Below, one piece after another: positions 41,921 through 49,824 of a stretch of 64,000 nt of DNA (position 1 is its first letter; each line of letters begins with the position of its first letter). The notes beneath the pieces are model-generated. The model made no database searches. It saw only the letters and a program-made list of their open reading frames with translations, and had not been told where the DNA came from. Origin of the DNA: PWVB01 sp964530185 (GTDB lineage: Bacteria > Chloroflexota > Anaerolineae > B4-G1 > SLSP01); assembly GCA_964530185.1 (NCBI GenBank), contig CAZHBB010000002.1, positions 27,771-91,770 of the forward strand, given 5' to 3'. The translations under genes were made by a program, and so were the position numbers.

Positions 41921-42567
41921 TGCGTGTAAAGTGGCAGTAAGGTCGATGGAGCGTCCGTCTGGCTGGCACGCAGACGGACCCAGGCCAGATCCGCCAGAAA
42001 GCCAGCGCGTCGTAGATGCCAGGCGGGCTGTGGGATCTCGATCCTTCCGTAAAGAGGTCGCAGGGCCTCCCGACCTTCCGGATGTAATTCTCCCACCACG
42101 ATGGACGGCAGCTCGATGCGATCGGCAAACTCGCCCCAGGAGACAACCTGCACGCCTCCGTCAGCGGTCCAGCGATCGTCTCGCCATCGGTAACAGGCAT
42201 ATCCCACACGCTTTCGGCCGGCAGCATAGAGCGCATATAACGGACGGGAATCCTTCGGCTGTGCTGCAGCCAGGATATCCAGGGTCGTGATCCCCACCAG
42301 GGGAAGTTTACGCGCGACGGCCATCCCCTTGGCAACGGCAACCCCAATACGAACTCCGGTGTATGAGCCTGGGCCATTGCACACGGCGATCGCCCTGATG
42401 TCCTGCGGCGTCATGCCAGAATCTGCCAACAAGGACACAATCTTTGAGACAAGGGTCACCGTATGGCGGTTTGCCGCCTCCCACGTACACTCAGATCGTA
42501 ACGTCATGCCATCGTGCAAGGCGATACTCGCACGCTCTGTCGCGGTATCAATGGCTAACAGTGTCAC
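41917..42567 (-). CDS. tsaB: TsaB, tRNA threonylcarbamoyladenosine complex subunit
   Basis: Non-catalytic ASKHA partner of TsaD in forming t6A on tRNAs that read ANN codons. The N-terminal motif is LLAIDTATERASIAL. VCNGPGSYTGVRIGVAVAKG and the following helix are strongly conserved. 216 residues. The ATG overlaps the tsaE stop as ATGA, and the rimI start overlaps its own stop, so the three are coupled. The catalytic partner TsaD is not in the window. Confidence 0.93.
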   Translation of the reverse strand: MTLLAIDTATERASIALHDGMTLRSECTWEAANRHTVTLVSKIVSLLADSGMTPQDIRAIAVCNGPGSYTGVRIGVAVAKGMAVARKLPLVGITTLDILAAAQPKDSRPLYALYAAGRKRVGYACYRWRDDRWTADGGVQVVSWGEFADRIELPSIVVGELHPEGREALRPLYGRIEIPQPAWHLRRAGFLADLAWVRLRASQTDAPSTLLPLYTQ

Positions 42568-43067
42568 TGCCCTATCAACTCCTGACGGAACCTATCAAGA
42601 ATCGTCTGGTGATGCACTCCCTGCGCCCGAAACACCAGCGAACGGCGGAAATCATCCAATATCCGCAGATGAATCCACAAATACTCCTCGGTAAACAGGG
42701 CTGGGTGACGGTCAGGCCACTCCACGACACACACTGCGCGTGGATCCCCGACGAGCTCATCCAGCCCCAGCATCTCCACCTCAGCCGCAGAGCTCAAGCG
42801 GTAGAGATCGATGTGATAGAGCACCAGGTCATCCTGGTGACGGGCGTGCTGATGGATAAGCACGAAAGTTGGGCTGACCAGGCGGGTGGTACTGCCCCAT
42901 CCGACGCCAATTCCACGTGCAAACACCGTCTTGCCGGCCCCAAGGCCTCCCTCCAACACAATGACCTCACCCCCGCGCAGGTAGCGACCGAGACGCGCTC
43001 CCAGACGGACCGTCTGCTCGGGACTACGACTGATGAACTCCAGGCTATCACGTTTCAGGATCGGCAT
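42564..43067 (-). CDS. tsaE: TsaE, ATPase of t6A synthesis
   Basis: P-loop ATPase that regulates the TsaB-TsaD complex. The Walker A motif LEGGLGAGKTVFARG is at about residues 38-52, TTRLVSPTFVLIHQH is the switch region, and LVLYHIDLYRLSSAAEVEML carries the conserved HxDxYR. The C-terminal VCVVEWPDRHPALF is typical. 167 residues. It is the first gene of tsaE-tsaB-rimI, with a TTGGAC-TATAAT promoter upstream. Confidence 0.94.
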   Translation of the reverse strand: MPILKRDSLEFISRSPEQTVRLGARLGRYLRGGEVIVLEGGLGAGKTVFARGIGVGWGSTTRLVSPTFVLIHQHARHQDDLVLYHIDLYRLSSAAEVEMLGLDELVGDPRAVCVVEWPDRHPALFTEEYLWIHLRILDDFRRSLVFRAQGVHHQTILDRFRQELIGQ

Positions 43068-43102
43068 CGGGCACTCAACGACTGGATTTGGGTTGCGACG
43101 AC

Positions 43103-43132
43103 ATTATAGCGGATCCGTCCTCGTATGTCCAA
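43103..43132 (-). promoter_or_regulatory. Promoter of tsaE-tsaB-rimI
   Basis: Minus strand: -35 TTGGAC (43127-43132), 18-base spacer, perfect -10 TATAAT (43103-43108), 35 bases before the tsaE ATG. Confidence 0.6.
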
Positions 43133-43178
43133 GCAGCTATCCGGAGGGGCAGGCCCTTGTGTCTACCCCCTCAGACCT

Positions 43179-45767
43179 CTACCCGAGCCTATGTATCTCC
43201 TGTGGCCCATGCAGCAGTCCCTCACCTGAGCTCCCCAGCGCCTGCAGCAAGCGGCGCGCGGCCCTCTTGGCCCCCTCCTCGCTCTCCCCGACTGGCCCCA
43301 CGCAGGACGGGCATCCGTCTCGGCAGGGGCATCCACTCACACGTTCCAGCGCAGCCTGCGCGAGGTCAGGCCACAGGGAAATGAGCTGGGAGGTCAGGCC
43401 GACGCCACCGGGCACAGCATCGTAGAGGATCACGGCGGGCTGCCCCGTTTCCACATCCCGTGCCTCCACGGCGGTCCCCAGATCCGCACTATCGCACATC
43501 AGAAAGACTGGGGCCAGGTGCCGCAACAGATAGGCCAGGCCACTCAGTGCTGTGCGCGCTCCACGGGCTCGCTCAACCTGGCGATGGCAGACCGGACAAA
43601 GCGTGAGGAGATTCTCTGGAGCATGAGCTAATCGCAAGGCCACGCTACGCGTATACTGGCTTAGGAACACTCTTAGCGGTGTCACATGGTGGACCTCCAG
43701 TGGGCGCTCCGGGCTTTCCTTCCTACCGCATAGGCGGCATCGATGACCATCACGGGCCAGGATCTGCTCCCGCACCTGAGGCCAATCGGGGCCATAATCA
43801 AGTGGGGCAACGGGAACCCCTTCCTCTGCCAGAAGCTCGACCAGTGCAGGCCCCAGGGTCACACGAAAACCTTCCGTCTCCATCTCCTGTTCGGGTAGCT
43901 CGATCTCTCCCCAACCCAGGGTCTCGTGAGTCGCTAGATGGATCCGACGATAGGCTACAGGGCGGCTACGGACAAGGATCTCCTCCTCACTCAACGCCAC
44001 GCCCCGAGCGTATCCCTCTGTCGGCACCCGTCGACGGAGCGTCAACCGTTTCACCTGCGTCGTCGCCGACGCCACCGTGTAGTAATCAATCTCAGGGGCC
44101 TGGCGGGCATAAGCAAGCCCCTGCTCCCAATCCAGCTTTTCGATAAGATAGGGCGATGCGCGATGGAAGTAGATCGCCCCCTCATGGACAAGACGCGGAG
44201 CACTGGGACGATCCACGGTGCCGATGACGCCTTGACCTTCCGCCTGCACGATCACATGATCGGGTGTGGCGCTGCGCAGCGAGACGGCGACGGCAGGATA
44301 AGTCTCCCCAATCCAGCTAAACCGCGATCCACCCTGATGGAGGACACCCGCAGAAGCCAAAGCCTCCAGCACCTGAGTCACGCCACGGGCCTGCCCAAAC
44401 CGTTCCCCAGCTTGCAAGGGGAGCTCGAAAGCCGCACAGCTCAGGTGAGAGGCGAGTAGGCTCAGCGTGTCAGGGTTGACCCGAGCTGCCTCAGGCGAGC
44501 GACCAAAGAAGTATTCGGGATGCATGACCAGATACTGATCCAGAGGATCCATCGTCGCGATGAACACGGCCATAGACGAGGCCCCACGCCGACCCGCACG
44601 CCCCATCTGCTGACGAGTGGCGGCAATGGATCCAGGATATCCCACCAGGACCGCGGCGTCCAAGGCCCCGATATCGATCCCCAGCTCGAGCGCATTGGTC
44701 GCCACCACAAGGCGGATCCTTCCCTCGCGCAACCCCTGTTCGATCGCCCGACGCTCAGAGGGGAGATACCCGCCCCGATACCCCTGGATGGCCTCCGCCT
44801 CCAGCCCCAGGGTCCCCACACGGAGCCGAAGCTCCCTCAGCAACAGCTCCACCGTCAGGCGTGAGCGGGCAAAGACGATCGTCTGCACCCCGGCCTGAAG
44901 CAGACGCAACGCCAGCGCCAAAGCCTCATCCCCGGCGCTGGCCCGCAGGCCCAGGGTTGGGTTCCTCAGGGGCGGATTGTAGAAAATGACATGCCGCCGC
45001 CCATAGGGCGCCCCATCCTGCTGGATCAGAATCACCGGAGCCTCCCAAAGCGCTTCTGCCAGCGCCTGTGGGTTGGCGATTGTAGCCGAGGCGGCAATCA
45101 AGAGCGGGCTCGCCCCGTAGAAGCCGGCAATGCGCTTCAGCCGACGCAAGATATTGGCGACATGGCTACCGAAAACCCCACGGTATGTGTGAAGCTCATC
45201 CAGCACCACATAGCGCAACCCGCTGAAGAACCGCATCCACTGCGTGTGATGGGGAAGGATGCCAAGGTGAAGCATGTCCGGATTGGTGATCAGGACCCTG
45301 GCCTCCTTGCGCACCGCGGCACGATAGCGCTGTGGCGTATCCCCATCGTAGGTTCGCACCGATAGACCGCCTGGCAGATGAGGCCCCCAGCGTTCCAACA
45401 TGTCCAGTTGATCATGGGCCAGGGCCTTAGTGGGATAGAGGAAGAGTGCGGTGGCCCCGGGATCCTGAAGCAGGGCATTGAGCACCGGCAACACATATCC
45501 CAGCGTCTTTCCGGAGGCCGTGCCGGTAGCCAACACAACGTTTTGCCCTGCGAGCACTGTGCGGACGGCCTCCTCCTGGTGGGTGTAGAGGCAACGCACG
45601 CCCAGGTGCTGCGCTACCCGCTTCAGTTGCGGGAGCAGGAGCTCCGGCCATTCTCCCACGTTCGCAGGGCAAGCTGCCAGCGTGCGCCAGGCAGTCACAT
45701 TGCGCACAAAGGCGGGATCCGCCCGTAATCGTCCCAGCAGGGCATCGAGTGGGGCGGGGGACGCCAT
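43179..45767 (-). CDS. YprA/MrfA-like DEAD/DEAH helicase with an embedded HNH domain
   Basis: Superfamily 2 DNA helicase of the MrfA (YprA) type, linked in Bacillus to mitomycin repair. N-terminal: THQEEAVRTVLAG Q-motif, Walker A TGTASGKTLGYVLPVL, box II VLDELHTYRG, and later box VI QMGRAGRRG. The C-terminal part carries the DUF1998 features LYDAVPGGVGLTSQL and the four-Cys motif CPCRDGCPSC near residue 825. Between them, at about residues 665-735, is a complete HNH nuclease fold: GHRCRLCGRKESPERPLEVH, then HVTPL, and NLLTLCPVCHRQVE. 862 residues. An intact nuclease domain inside this helicase is unusual. It ends 111 bases before tsaE. Confidence 0.9.
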   Translation of the reverse strand: MASPAPLDALLGRLRADPAFVRNVTAWRTLAACPANVGEWPELLLPQLKRVAQHLGVRCLYTHQEEAVRTVLAGQNVVLATGTASGKTLGYVLPVLNALLQDPGATALFLYPTKALAHDQLDMLERWGPHLPGGLSVRTYDGDTPQRYRAAVRKEARVLITNPDMLHLGILPHHTQWMRFFSGLRYVVLDELHTYRGVFGSHVANILRRLKRIAGFYGASPLLIAASATIANPQALAEALWEAPVILIQQDGAPYGRRHVIFYNPPLRNPTLGLRASAGDEALALALRLLQAGVQTIVFARSRLTVELLLRELRLRVGTLGLEAEAIQGYRGGYLPSERRAIEQGLREGRIRLVVATNALELGIDIGALDAAVLVGYPGSIAATRQQMGRAGRRGASSMAVFIATMDPLDQYLVMHPEYFFGRSPEAARVNPDTLSLLASHLSCAAFELPLQAGERFGQARGVTQVLEALASAGVLHQGGSRFSWIGETYPAVAVSLRSATPDHVIVQAEGQGVIGTVDRPSAPRLVHEGAIYFHRASPYLIEKLDWEQGLAYARQAPEIDYYTVASATTQVKRLTLRRRVPTEGYARGVALSEEEILVRSRPVAYRRIHLATHETLGWGEIELPEQEMETEGFRVTLGPALVELLAEEGVPVAPLDYGPDWPQVREQILARDGHRCRLCGRKESPERPLEVHHVTPLRVFLSQYTRSVALRLAHAPENLLTLCPVCHRQVERARGARTALSGLAYLLRHLAPVFLMCDSADLGTAVEARDVETGQPAVILYDAVPGGVGLTSQLISLWPDLAQAALERVSGCPCRDGCPSCVGPVGESEEGAKRAARRLLQALGSSGEGLLHGPQEIHRLG

Positions 45768-45768
45768 C

Positions 45769-46950
45769 TCAGACCTCCCCAGGCTCCGGAGCCCGTTGCA
45801 TGCGCAACACCCAGGGAATACCTACCAATCCGGCCAATGCCATGGCGATTAGAGTGATCTGGATCACCGCCCCGATCCCCAACAGCAGGGTGCCCAAGAC
45901 AGGGTGCGTCTCCAGGATGAGACTGGCTCCCCCAAGGCCGAACAGCACATTGAAGTTCCACGCTCCATGGAAGAAGACCGCCAGGCCATAGGTAAGGAGA
46001 AGCCGCCAGCGCCGCCCCTGCCCAAACCACGCCCAACCAAGGCCGACCAGGCCACTGGTCAGGCAGTGCATGCCTGTGGCCAGGAAACGCGTCCCAATGC
46101 TCCCGACCCAACCCGCCACGCCCCCCAGGCCAAGGGCCCCATTGGAGACGCCCTCAAACCAGGCGAAGCCAAGCCCACTGGCAGCGCCCAACAGGAAGGC
46201 CGCGCCCAACGTAAGTGGCCGACGCCGTCCCAACACCCCTACAGTCAATCCCTTGGCGAACTCTTCGACCAAAGGTGTAACCACACCCAAGGTGAGCGCT
46301 AACGTCAGGAAGACGACAGGGGAAGTCAACAGGGACAACAGCGCATCTGGAGCCGAGGGTGGTGCCTCTACCCACTGCTGCAACTGATCAAGGAGCCGAT
46401 AAAGGTGTGCCTTGCCGCCCGGTACCAGGAGCGTCAGCGCCGCACTTCCCAACGCACTGGCCACCAACCCAACGATCTCCACCGGCATGGCCAGGAGGAT
46501 CCCGCCAGCGCCGCCCGTGACAGCCATGACCACCTGACGCCAACTCGGGCGGGACGCCGAGGGTGTGACCAGGACACAGAGCGAGAACAGGAAAAGCCCC
46601 GGCAACACAACCAATGCGGTGTGGATCACGGCGAAGAGCGGGTGGGTCTGCCACGAGGGCGGGGTCAAGAGCCCCACCAGGAACGCCAGCAGGGCCGCGC
46701 CCAAACAAAGCACCCAGGCCCATCGCATATCACACCGGCGGGCCAGGGATCGAGAGAAGCGATCGGAGGTGGTCGCCATGACCAGAGCGCCTAGCAGCAT
46801 GATCAGCAGGCCATAGCCCGCCACCACTACGGCAAACTCATTCAACGATGACGTAAGTAGCCACGCCGACAGGAAAAGAATCCCTCCCAGACCCGCTCCG
46901 ATCAGTCCCAGGGCAAGCCCTACCCAGCGCCATTTGAGTACTGTGCTCAT
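45769..46950 (-). CDS. PrsW-family intramembrane metalloprotease
   Basis: Membrane peptidase (M82/ABI-related). The ATG at 46950 is the best-supported start (AAGGCGAAG upstream). Ten or so hydrophobic helices. Catalytic motifs: EE..K in TPLVEEFAKGLTVG near residue 230, the FAWFEGVSNG segment, RFLATGMHCLTSG with the conserved His, and FFHGAWNFNV with the second His. 393 residues. In B. subtilis PrsW cleaves an anti-sigma factor, but no sigma or anti-sigma genes are beside it here. It overlaps nothing and is followed by 1 base before the helicase start, so the two probably form a transcript. Confidence 0.88.
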   Translation of the reverse strand: MSTVLKWRWVGLALGLIGAGLGGILFLSAWLLTSSLNEFAVVVAGYGLLIMLLGALVMATTSDRFSRSLARRCDMRWAWVLCLGAALLAFLVGLLTPPSWQTHPLFAVIHTALVVLPGLFLFSLCVLVTPSASRPSWRQVVMAVTGGAGGILLAMPVEIVGLVASALGSAALTLLVPGGKAHLYRLLDQLQQWVEAPPSAPDALLSLLTSPVVFLTLALTLGVVTPLVEEFAKGLTVGVLGRRRPLTLGAAFLLGAASGLGFAWFEGVSNGALGLGGVAGWVGSIGTRFLATGMHCLTSGLVGLGWAWFGQGRRWRLLLTYGLAVFFHGAWNFNVLFGLGGASLILETHPVLGTLLLGIGAVIQITLIAMALAGLVGIPWVLRMQRAPEPGEV

Positions 46951-47275
46951 ACGCTTCGCCTTTTCATCCGGAAACAGCTCAGGTAAAGAAACAGCAATGG
47001 GTCCCTGTCTCCCTCCACGATGACGACACCACAAAAGACACGATCGGACCTTCCTCCTTTCCCAACACGAGGGGGAAGGGGAGCATGGAAAGCAAGGGGG
47101 CCTCTCGAGGTAGATTCACACCGCGGCCAACGTGGCAAAACTGCATCGATGAAGGACCAGCATGCTCAGGCATCGTCGGAGCTTTCTCGCGTCTCTTACC
47201 CCCCATCAATAAACTGTTACAGGAAACGGGGATAGTGGCCATGGAGCCGCTATCCCCGCCCGAACGAACCGACGA
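46951..47275. other. 325-base intergenic stretch between PrsW and the DsbA-cyclophilin gene
   Basis: Holds the PrsW ribosome site and, at its right side, the terminator at 47227-47257. The rest has purine/pyrimidine-rich patches (for example CCTCCTTTCCC and GGGGGAAGGGGAG) but no clear promoter, coding frame or known RNA. Confidence 0.4.
47227..47257 (-). terminator. Terminator of the DsbA-cyclophilin gene
   Basis: A 13-bp stem, CGGGGATAGTGGC against GCCGCTATCCCCG (one G-U), loop CATGGA region, then CCGTTTCCTG on the minus strand. It starts 19 bases after the stop codon. Confidence 0.65.
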
Positions 47276-48547
47276 TCAGTTCGTCACAATCTCGACGGTC
47301 TGCAGCACGTCGGCCGGTGGTGCCGAGGGATCCCCCACGGTCAACCGGTTCAGCGCGTCCAAGACATCCAATCCCTCCCTGACCTGTCCAATCAACGCAA
47401 ACTGACCGTTCAGTTGCGCAGCGTCAGAGCCCAATGTGATGAAAAACTGACCATTGGACAACATCCCCACCAGCCCTGGCCGGTCGAAGACCCCCTGTTC
47501 TTCACCCTTGCAGTAGTAGCCCGGATATCCCACCGTGGAGTTGGTGGGGTCTCCCGTGACCGCGACGAAGTTATCACGCACGAAGAAGAAGTCTGATCCA
47601 TCGTACCATTTCTGCTGCGCCAGGAAGACGAAGTTGTTGACATGGATCGGCGCTGAGGCCGGGAACAACTCCACCCGGATCTCTCCCTTGCTGGTCTCCA
47701 GCACGGCCTCATAAGAGCCATCCTCCGATATTGTCATCTCTGGAGGCTCCTCAAAGAAAAACTTGTCCTGGTTTTCAATGATGTTTTTGAATGCCTCCAG
47801 GCCTCGCTTCGAAAGCCCGATATCGGAGGGGAAAAGCACGTCATTGAAGAGGAAACTCGGGGTGCCAGGCAACCCCAACGTGACGGACTCATCATACTGA
47901 GCCTGAACCTTCTCCAGATAAGTCCCCTCATCCAGAGCTGCGTCAAACTCGGCCACATCAAGCCCAATCTGCTCGGCATAGGAGCTCAGCACAGGGCGGA
48001 TTTCCTCTTCAGACAGCGGCACCCATTCGCTATAGTGGTCGAAGATGATGTTGTGCATTTCCCAAAACTTACCCTGGGCCCCAGCAGCCTCGGCCGCCTG
48101 CGCCGTGATCAGCGCGTGCTGATGAAAGTCGAGTGGAAAATGGCGGTAGACCAGGCGCACATCTGGGTTCTCATCGAGGAACTCCTGCAACACAGGGTAC
48201 ATCCCCGCGCACCCCGGACATTGGAAGTCGGAGTACTCCACGATGGTGATGGCAGCATCCTCTGGCGATGTCCCCTTGATCCAATCCGAGTCAGTCACTG
48301 GGGGGACAGGCAGAATCGGTAACGGTGCGGCCTTGCAGACCCCAGGGGCCTCTGGAGTGGTGATCTCCACAGGCGCGGAGGGATCGGCCGTAGCCTGCCC
48401 CCCCTCTTCAGTCGGGGTCGGCACAGCGGTCGCCACTGCGGTCACCGTTGCAGTCGGCGTGGGTGTCTCGGACGTCCCCTGCCCACACGCTGCCAGCAAT
48501 ATCGCCACTATACCTATCACTGGCAGTAATCGTCTAAACGTACGCAT
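47276..48547 (-). CDS. Lipoprotein fusing a DsbA-like thioredoxin domain to a cyclophilin PPIase domain
   Basis: Lipoprotein with lipobox ILLAAC near residue 21, then a Thr/Pro-rich linker (TPTPTATVTAVATAVPTPT). Domain 1 (about 90-265) is a DsbA/Trx fold with redox motif FQCPGCAGMYPVLQEF and cis-Pro segment LGLPGTPSFLFND. Domain 2 (about 283-423) is a cyclophilin-type peptidyl-prolyl isomerase: YEAVLETSKGEIRVELFP, APIHVNNFVFLAQQ and GQFFITLGSDAAQLNGQFAL. 423 residues. The pairing would combine disulfide chemistry with proline isomerisation for folding of exported proteins. ATG follows AGGAG by 7 bases. An extended -10 promoter precedes. Confidence 0.9.
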   Translation of the reverse strand: MRTFRRLLPVIGIVAILLAACGQGTSETPTPTATVTAVATAVPTPTEEGGQATADPSAPVEITTPEAPGVCKAAPLPILPVPPVTDSDWIKGTSPEDAAITIVEYSDFQCPGCAGMYPVLQEFLDENPDVRLVYRHFPLDFHQHALITAQAAEAAGAQGKFWEMHNIIFDHYSEWVPLSEEEIRPVLSSYAEQIGLDVAEFDAALDEGTYLEKVQAQYDESVTLGLPGTPSFLFNDVLFPSDIGLSKRGLEAFKNIIENQDKFFFEEPPEMTISEDGSYEAVLETSKGEIRVELFPASAPIHVNNFVFLAQQKWYDGSDFFFVRDNFVAVTGDPTNSTVGYPGYYCKGEEQGVFDRPGLVGMLSNGQFFITLGSDAAQLNGQFALIGQVREGLDVLDALNRLTVGDPSAPPADVLQTVEIVTN

Positions 48548-48582
48548 CTCCAGTCTCCTATCTCTTCAAGAATATTCAAAAA

Positions 48583-48591
48583 ATTATACCA
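48583..48591 (-). promoter_or_regulatory. Extended -10 promoter of the DsbA-cyclophilin gene
   Basis: Minus strand TGGTATAAT (TGn plus perfect -10), about 35 bases before the ATG. No clear -35. Confidence 0.5.
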
Positions 48592-48634
48592 CCGAAATTC
48601 ACACTTTGTGCTGCGACTTTGGACGGCATCCGCT

Positions 48635-48658
48635 CACCTTCGGGTAAGGCCGAAGGTG
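48635..48658. terminator. Hairpin between the TagO-like gene and the DsbA-cyclophilin gene
   Basis: CACCTTCGG and CCGAAGGTG, perfect 9-bp arms, loop GTAAGG. No U-run in either direction, so termination is only possible rather than probable. Confidence 0.4.
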
Positions 48659-48733
48659 GTAGGAGTGGGGCAGTGACGGGTGCAGTTATCGCCGCAACTT
48701 GGCGAATCTGAGTCAATGAAGAGGATTGTGCGC

Positions 48734-49816
48734 TCAGGCATTGTCGAGATATTCTTGTCCCCCTGGGGGACGGTCATTCAGGACGCCCTCTCCCCATAAT
48801 CCCTCAGGCGGGGGCCAGAACGGCGGACGCTCCAGGCGCCAAAGGACGTAGAGGCCACTCAGCAGAGTCAAGCCCCCCACGATGTATCCCTCGGAGACGG
48901 ATGCCTGCGTAACGAAAATCGCCAACAATCCCAACACAAAGCCTGCGATATAGAGCACCAGCACCGCCTCACGCCGGGTAAAACCAGCATAGGTCAGACG
49001 GTGCGAAATGTGATCCCTGCCCGGTGTGGTCAACGGATTGAGGCCACGACGGAGCCGCGAGGCGGTCACCAAGGTCGTGTCGAGGATAGGCACCCCCATC
49101 ACGAGCAGGGGGATCATCCAGGTGACAAAGGGGACATTGTCAGGGAAGCGCAACTTGATCCCCAGGGCCGCCAGGGTAAACCCCAGGAAGAGACTGCCCG
49201 AGTCCCCCATAAAAATGGTGGCCGGATTCCAATTGTAGACCAGGAAGCCCAGGCAGGCCGCCATAACGGCCACCGATAGGGCCCCTACCAGATACTGTCC
49301 GCTAAACGCACACATGAGGCTGAAATGTGCTGCAGCAATAGCTGCGATGCCCCCCGATAGCCCATCCATGTTGTCCAACAGGTTCATCGCGTTCGTGATG
49401 CCGACGACCCACAGGACTGTGACGGCGAGGTTGACCGCCTGCCACGGGAACACGCGGACCTGAATGCCAGCAACCAACAATAGCCCTGTCGCTACCAACT
49501 GCCCTAGCAGCTTGAGGCCTGGACGCAGTGAGAAACGATCATCCCACAGCCCCAGGGACGACATCAAGGCAGCACCCACCAGGATCCCGGTCAATTCACG
49601 GTAGGCACCGCGCAACAGAAGGGCCGCGACCAAAGTGCTGAGGAAGATAGCCACGCCACCGACGCGCGGCGTAGGCCGCACGTGGATCTTCCGTGCAGGG
49701 TCAGGCTGGTCTACCATCCCTGCACCGAGCCCCCACTTCCGCGCCAACGGCGTGCTGCCTAAGGCCAAAAAGAGGACGCCCGCAAAGACAATGAGATAGG
49801 TATTGATATCGTTCAT
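48734..49816 (-). CDS. Undecaprenyl-phosphate HexNAc-1-phosphate transferase (TagO/WecA/MraY family)
   Basis: Membrane enzyme that starts a surface polysaccharide or teichoic-type polymer by loading a HexNAc-1-phosphate onto undecaprenyl phosphate. Motifs: KIHVRPTPRVGGVAIFLS, LGLWDDRFSLRPGLKLLGQ with the Asp pair, NAMNLLDNMDGLSGG, FMGDSGSLFLGF, and the carbohydrate-recognition segment RDHISHRLTYAGF typical of TagO/WecA rather than MraY. About ten membrane helices. 360 residues. The gene begins 8 bases after the O-antigen-ligase-type gene ends, so it is part of the same transcript. Confidence 0.92.
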   Translation of the reverse strand: MNDINTYLIVFAGVLFLALGSTPLARKWGLGAGMVDQPDPARKIHVRPTPRVGGVAIFLSTLVAALLLRGAYRELTGILVGAALMSSLGLWDDRFSLRPGLKLLGQLVATGLLLVAGIQVRVFPWQAVNLAVTVLWVVGITNAMNLLDNMDGLSGGIAAIAAAHFSLMCAFSGQYLVGALSVAVMAACLGFLVYNWNPATIFMGDSGSLFLGFTLAALGIKLRFPDNVPFVTWMIPLLVMGVPILDTTLVTASRLRRGLNPLTTPGRDHISHRLTYAGFTRREAVLVLYIAGFVLGLLAIFVTQASVSEGYIVGGLTLLSGLYVLWRLERPPFWPPPEGLWGEGVLNDRPPGGQEYLDNA

Positions 49817-49824
49817 CGAACACC

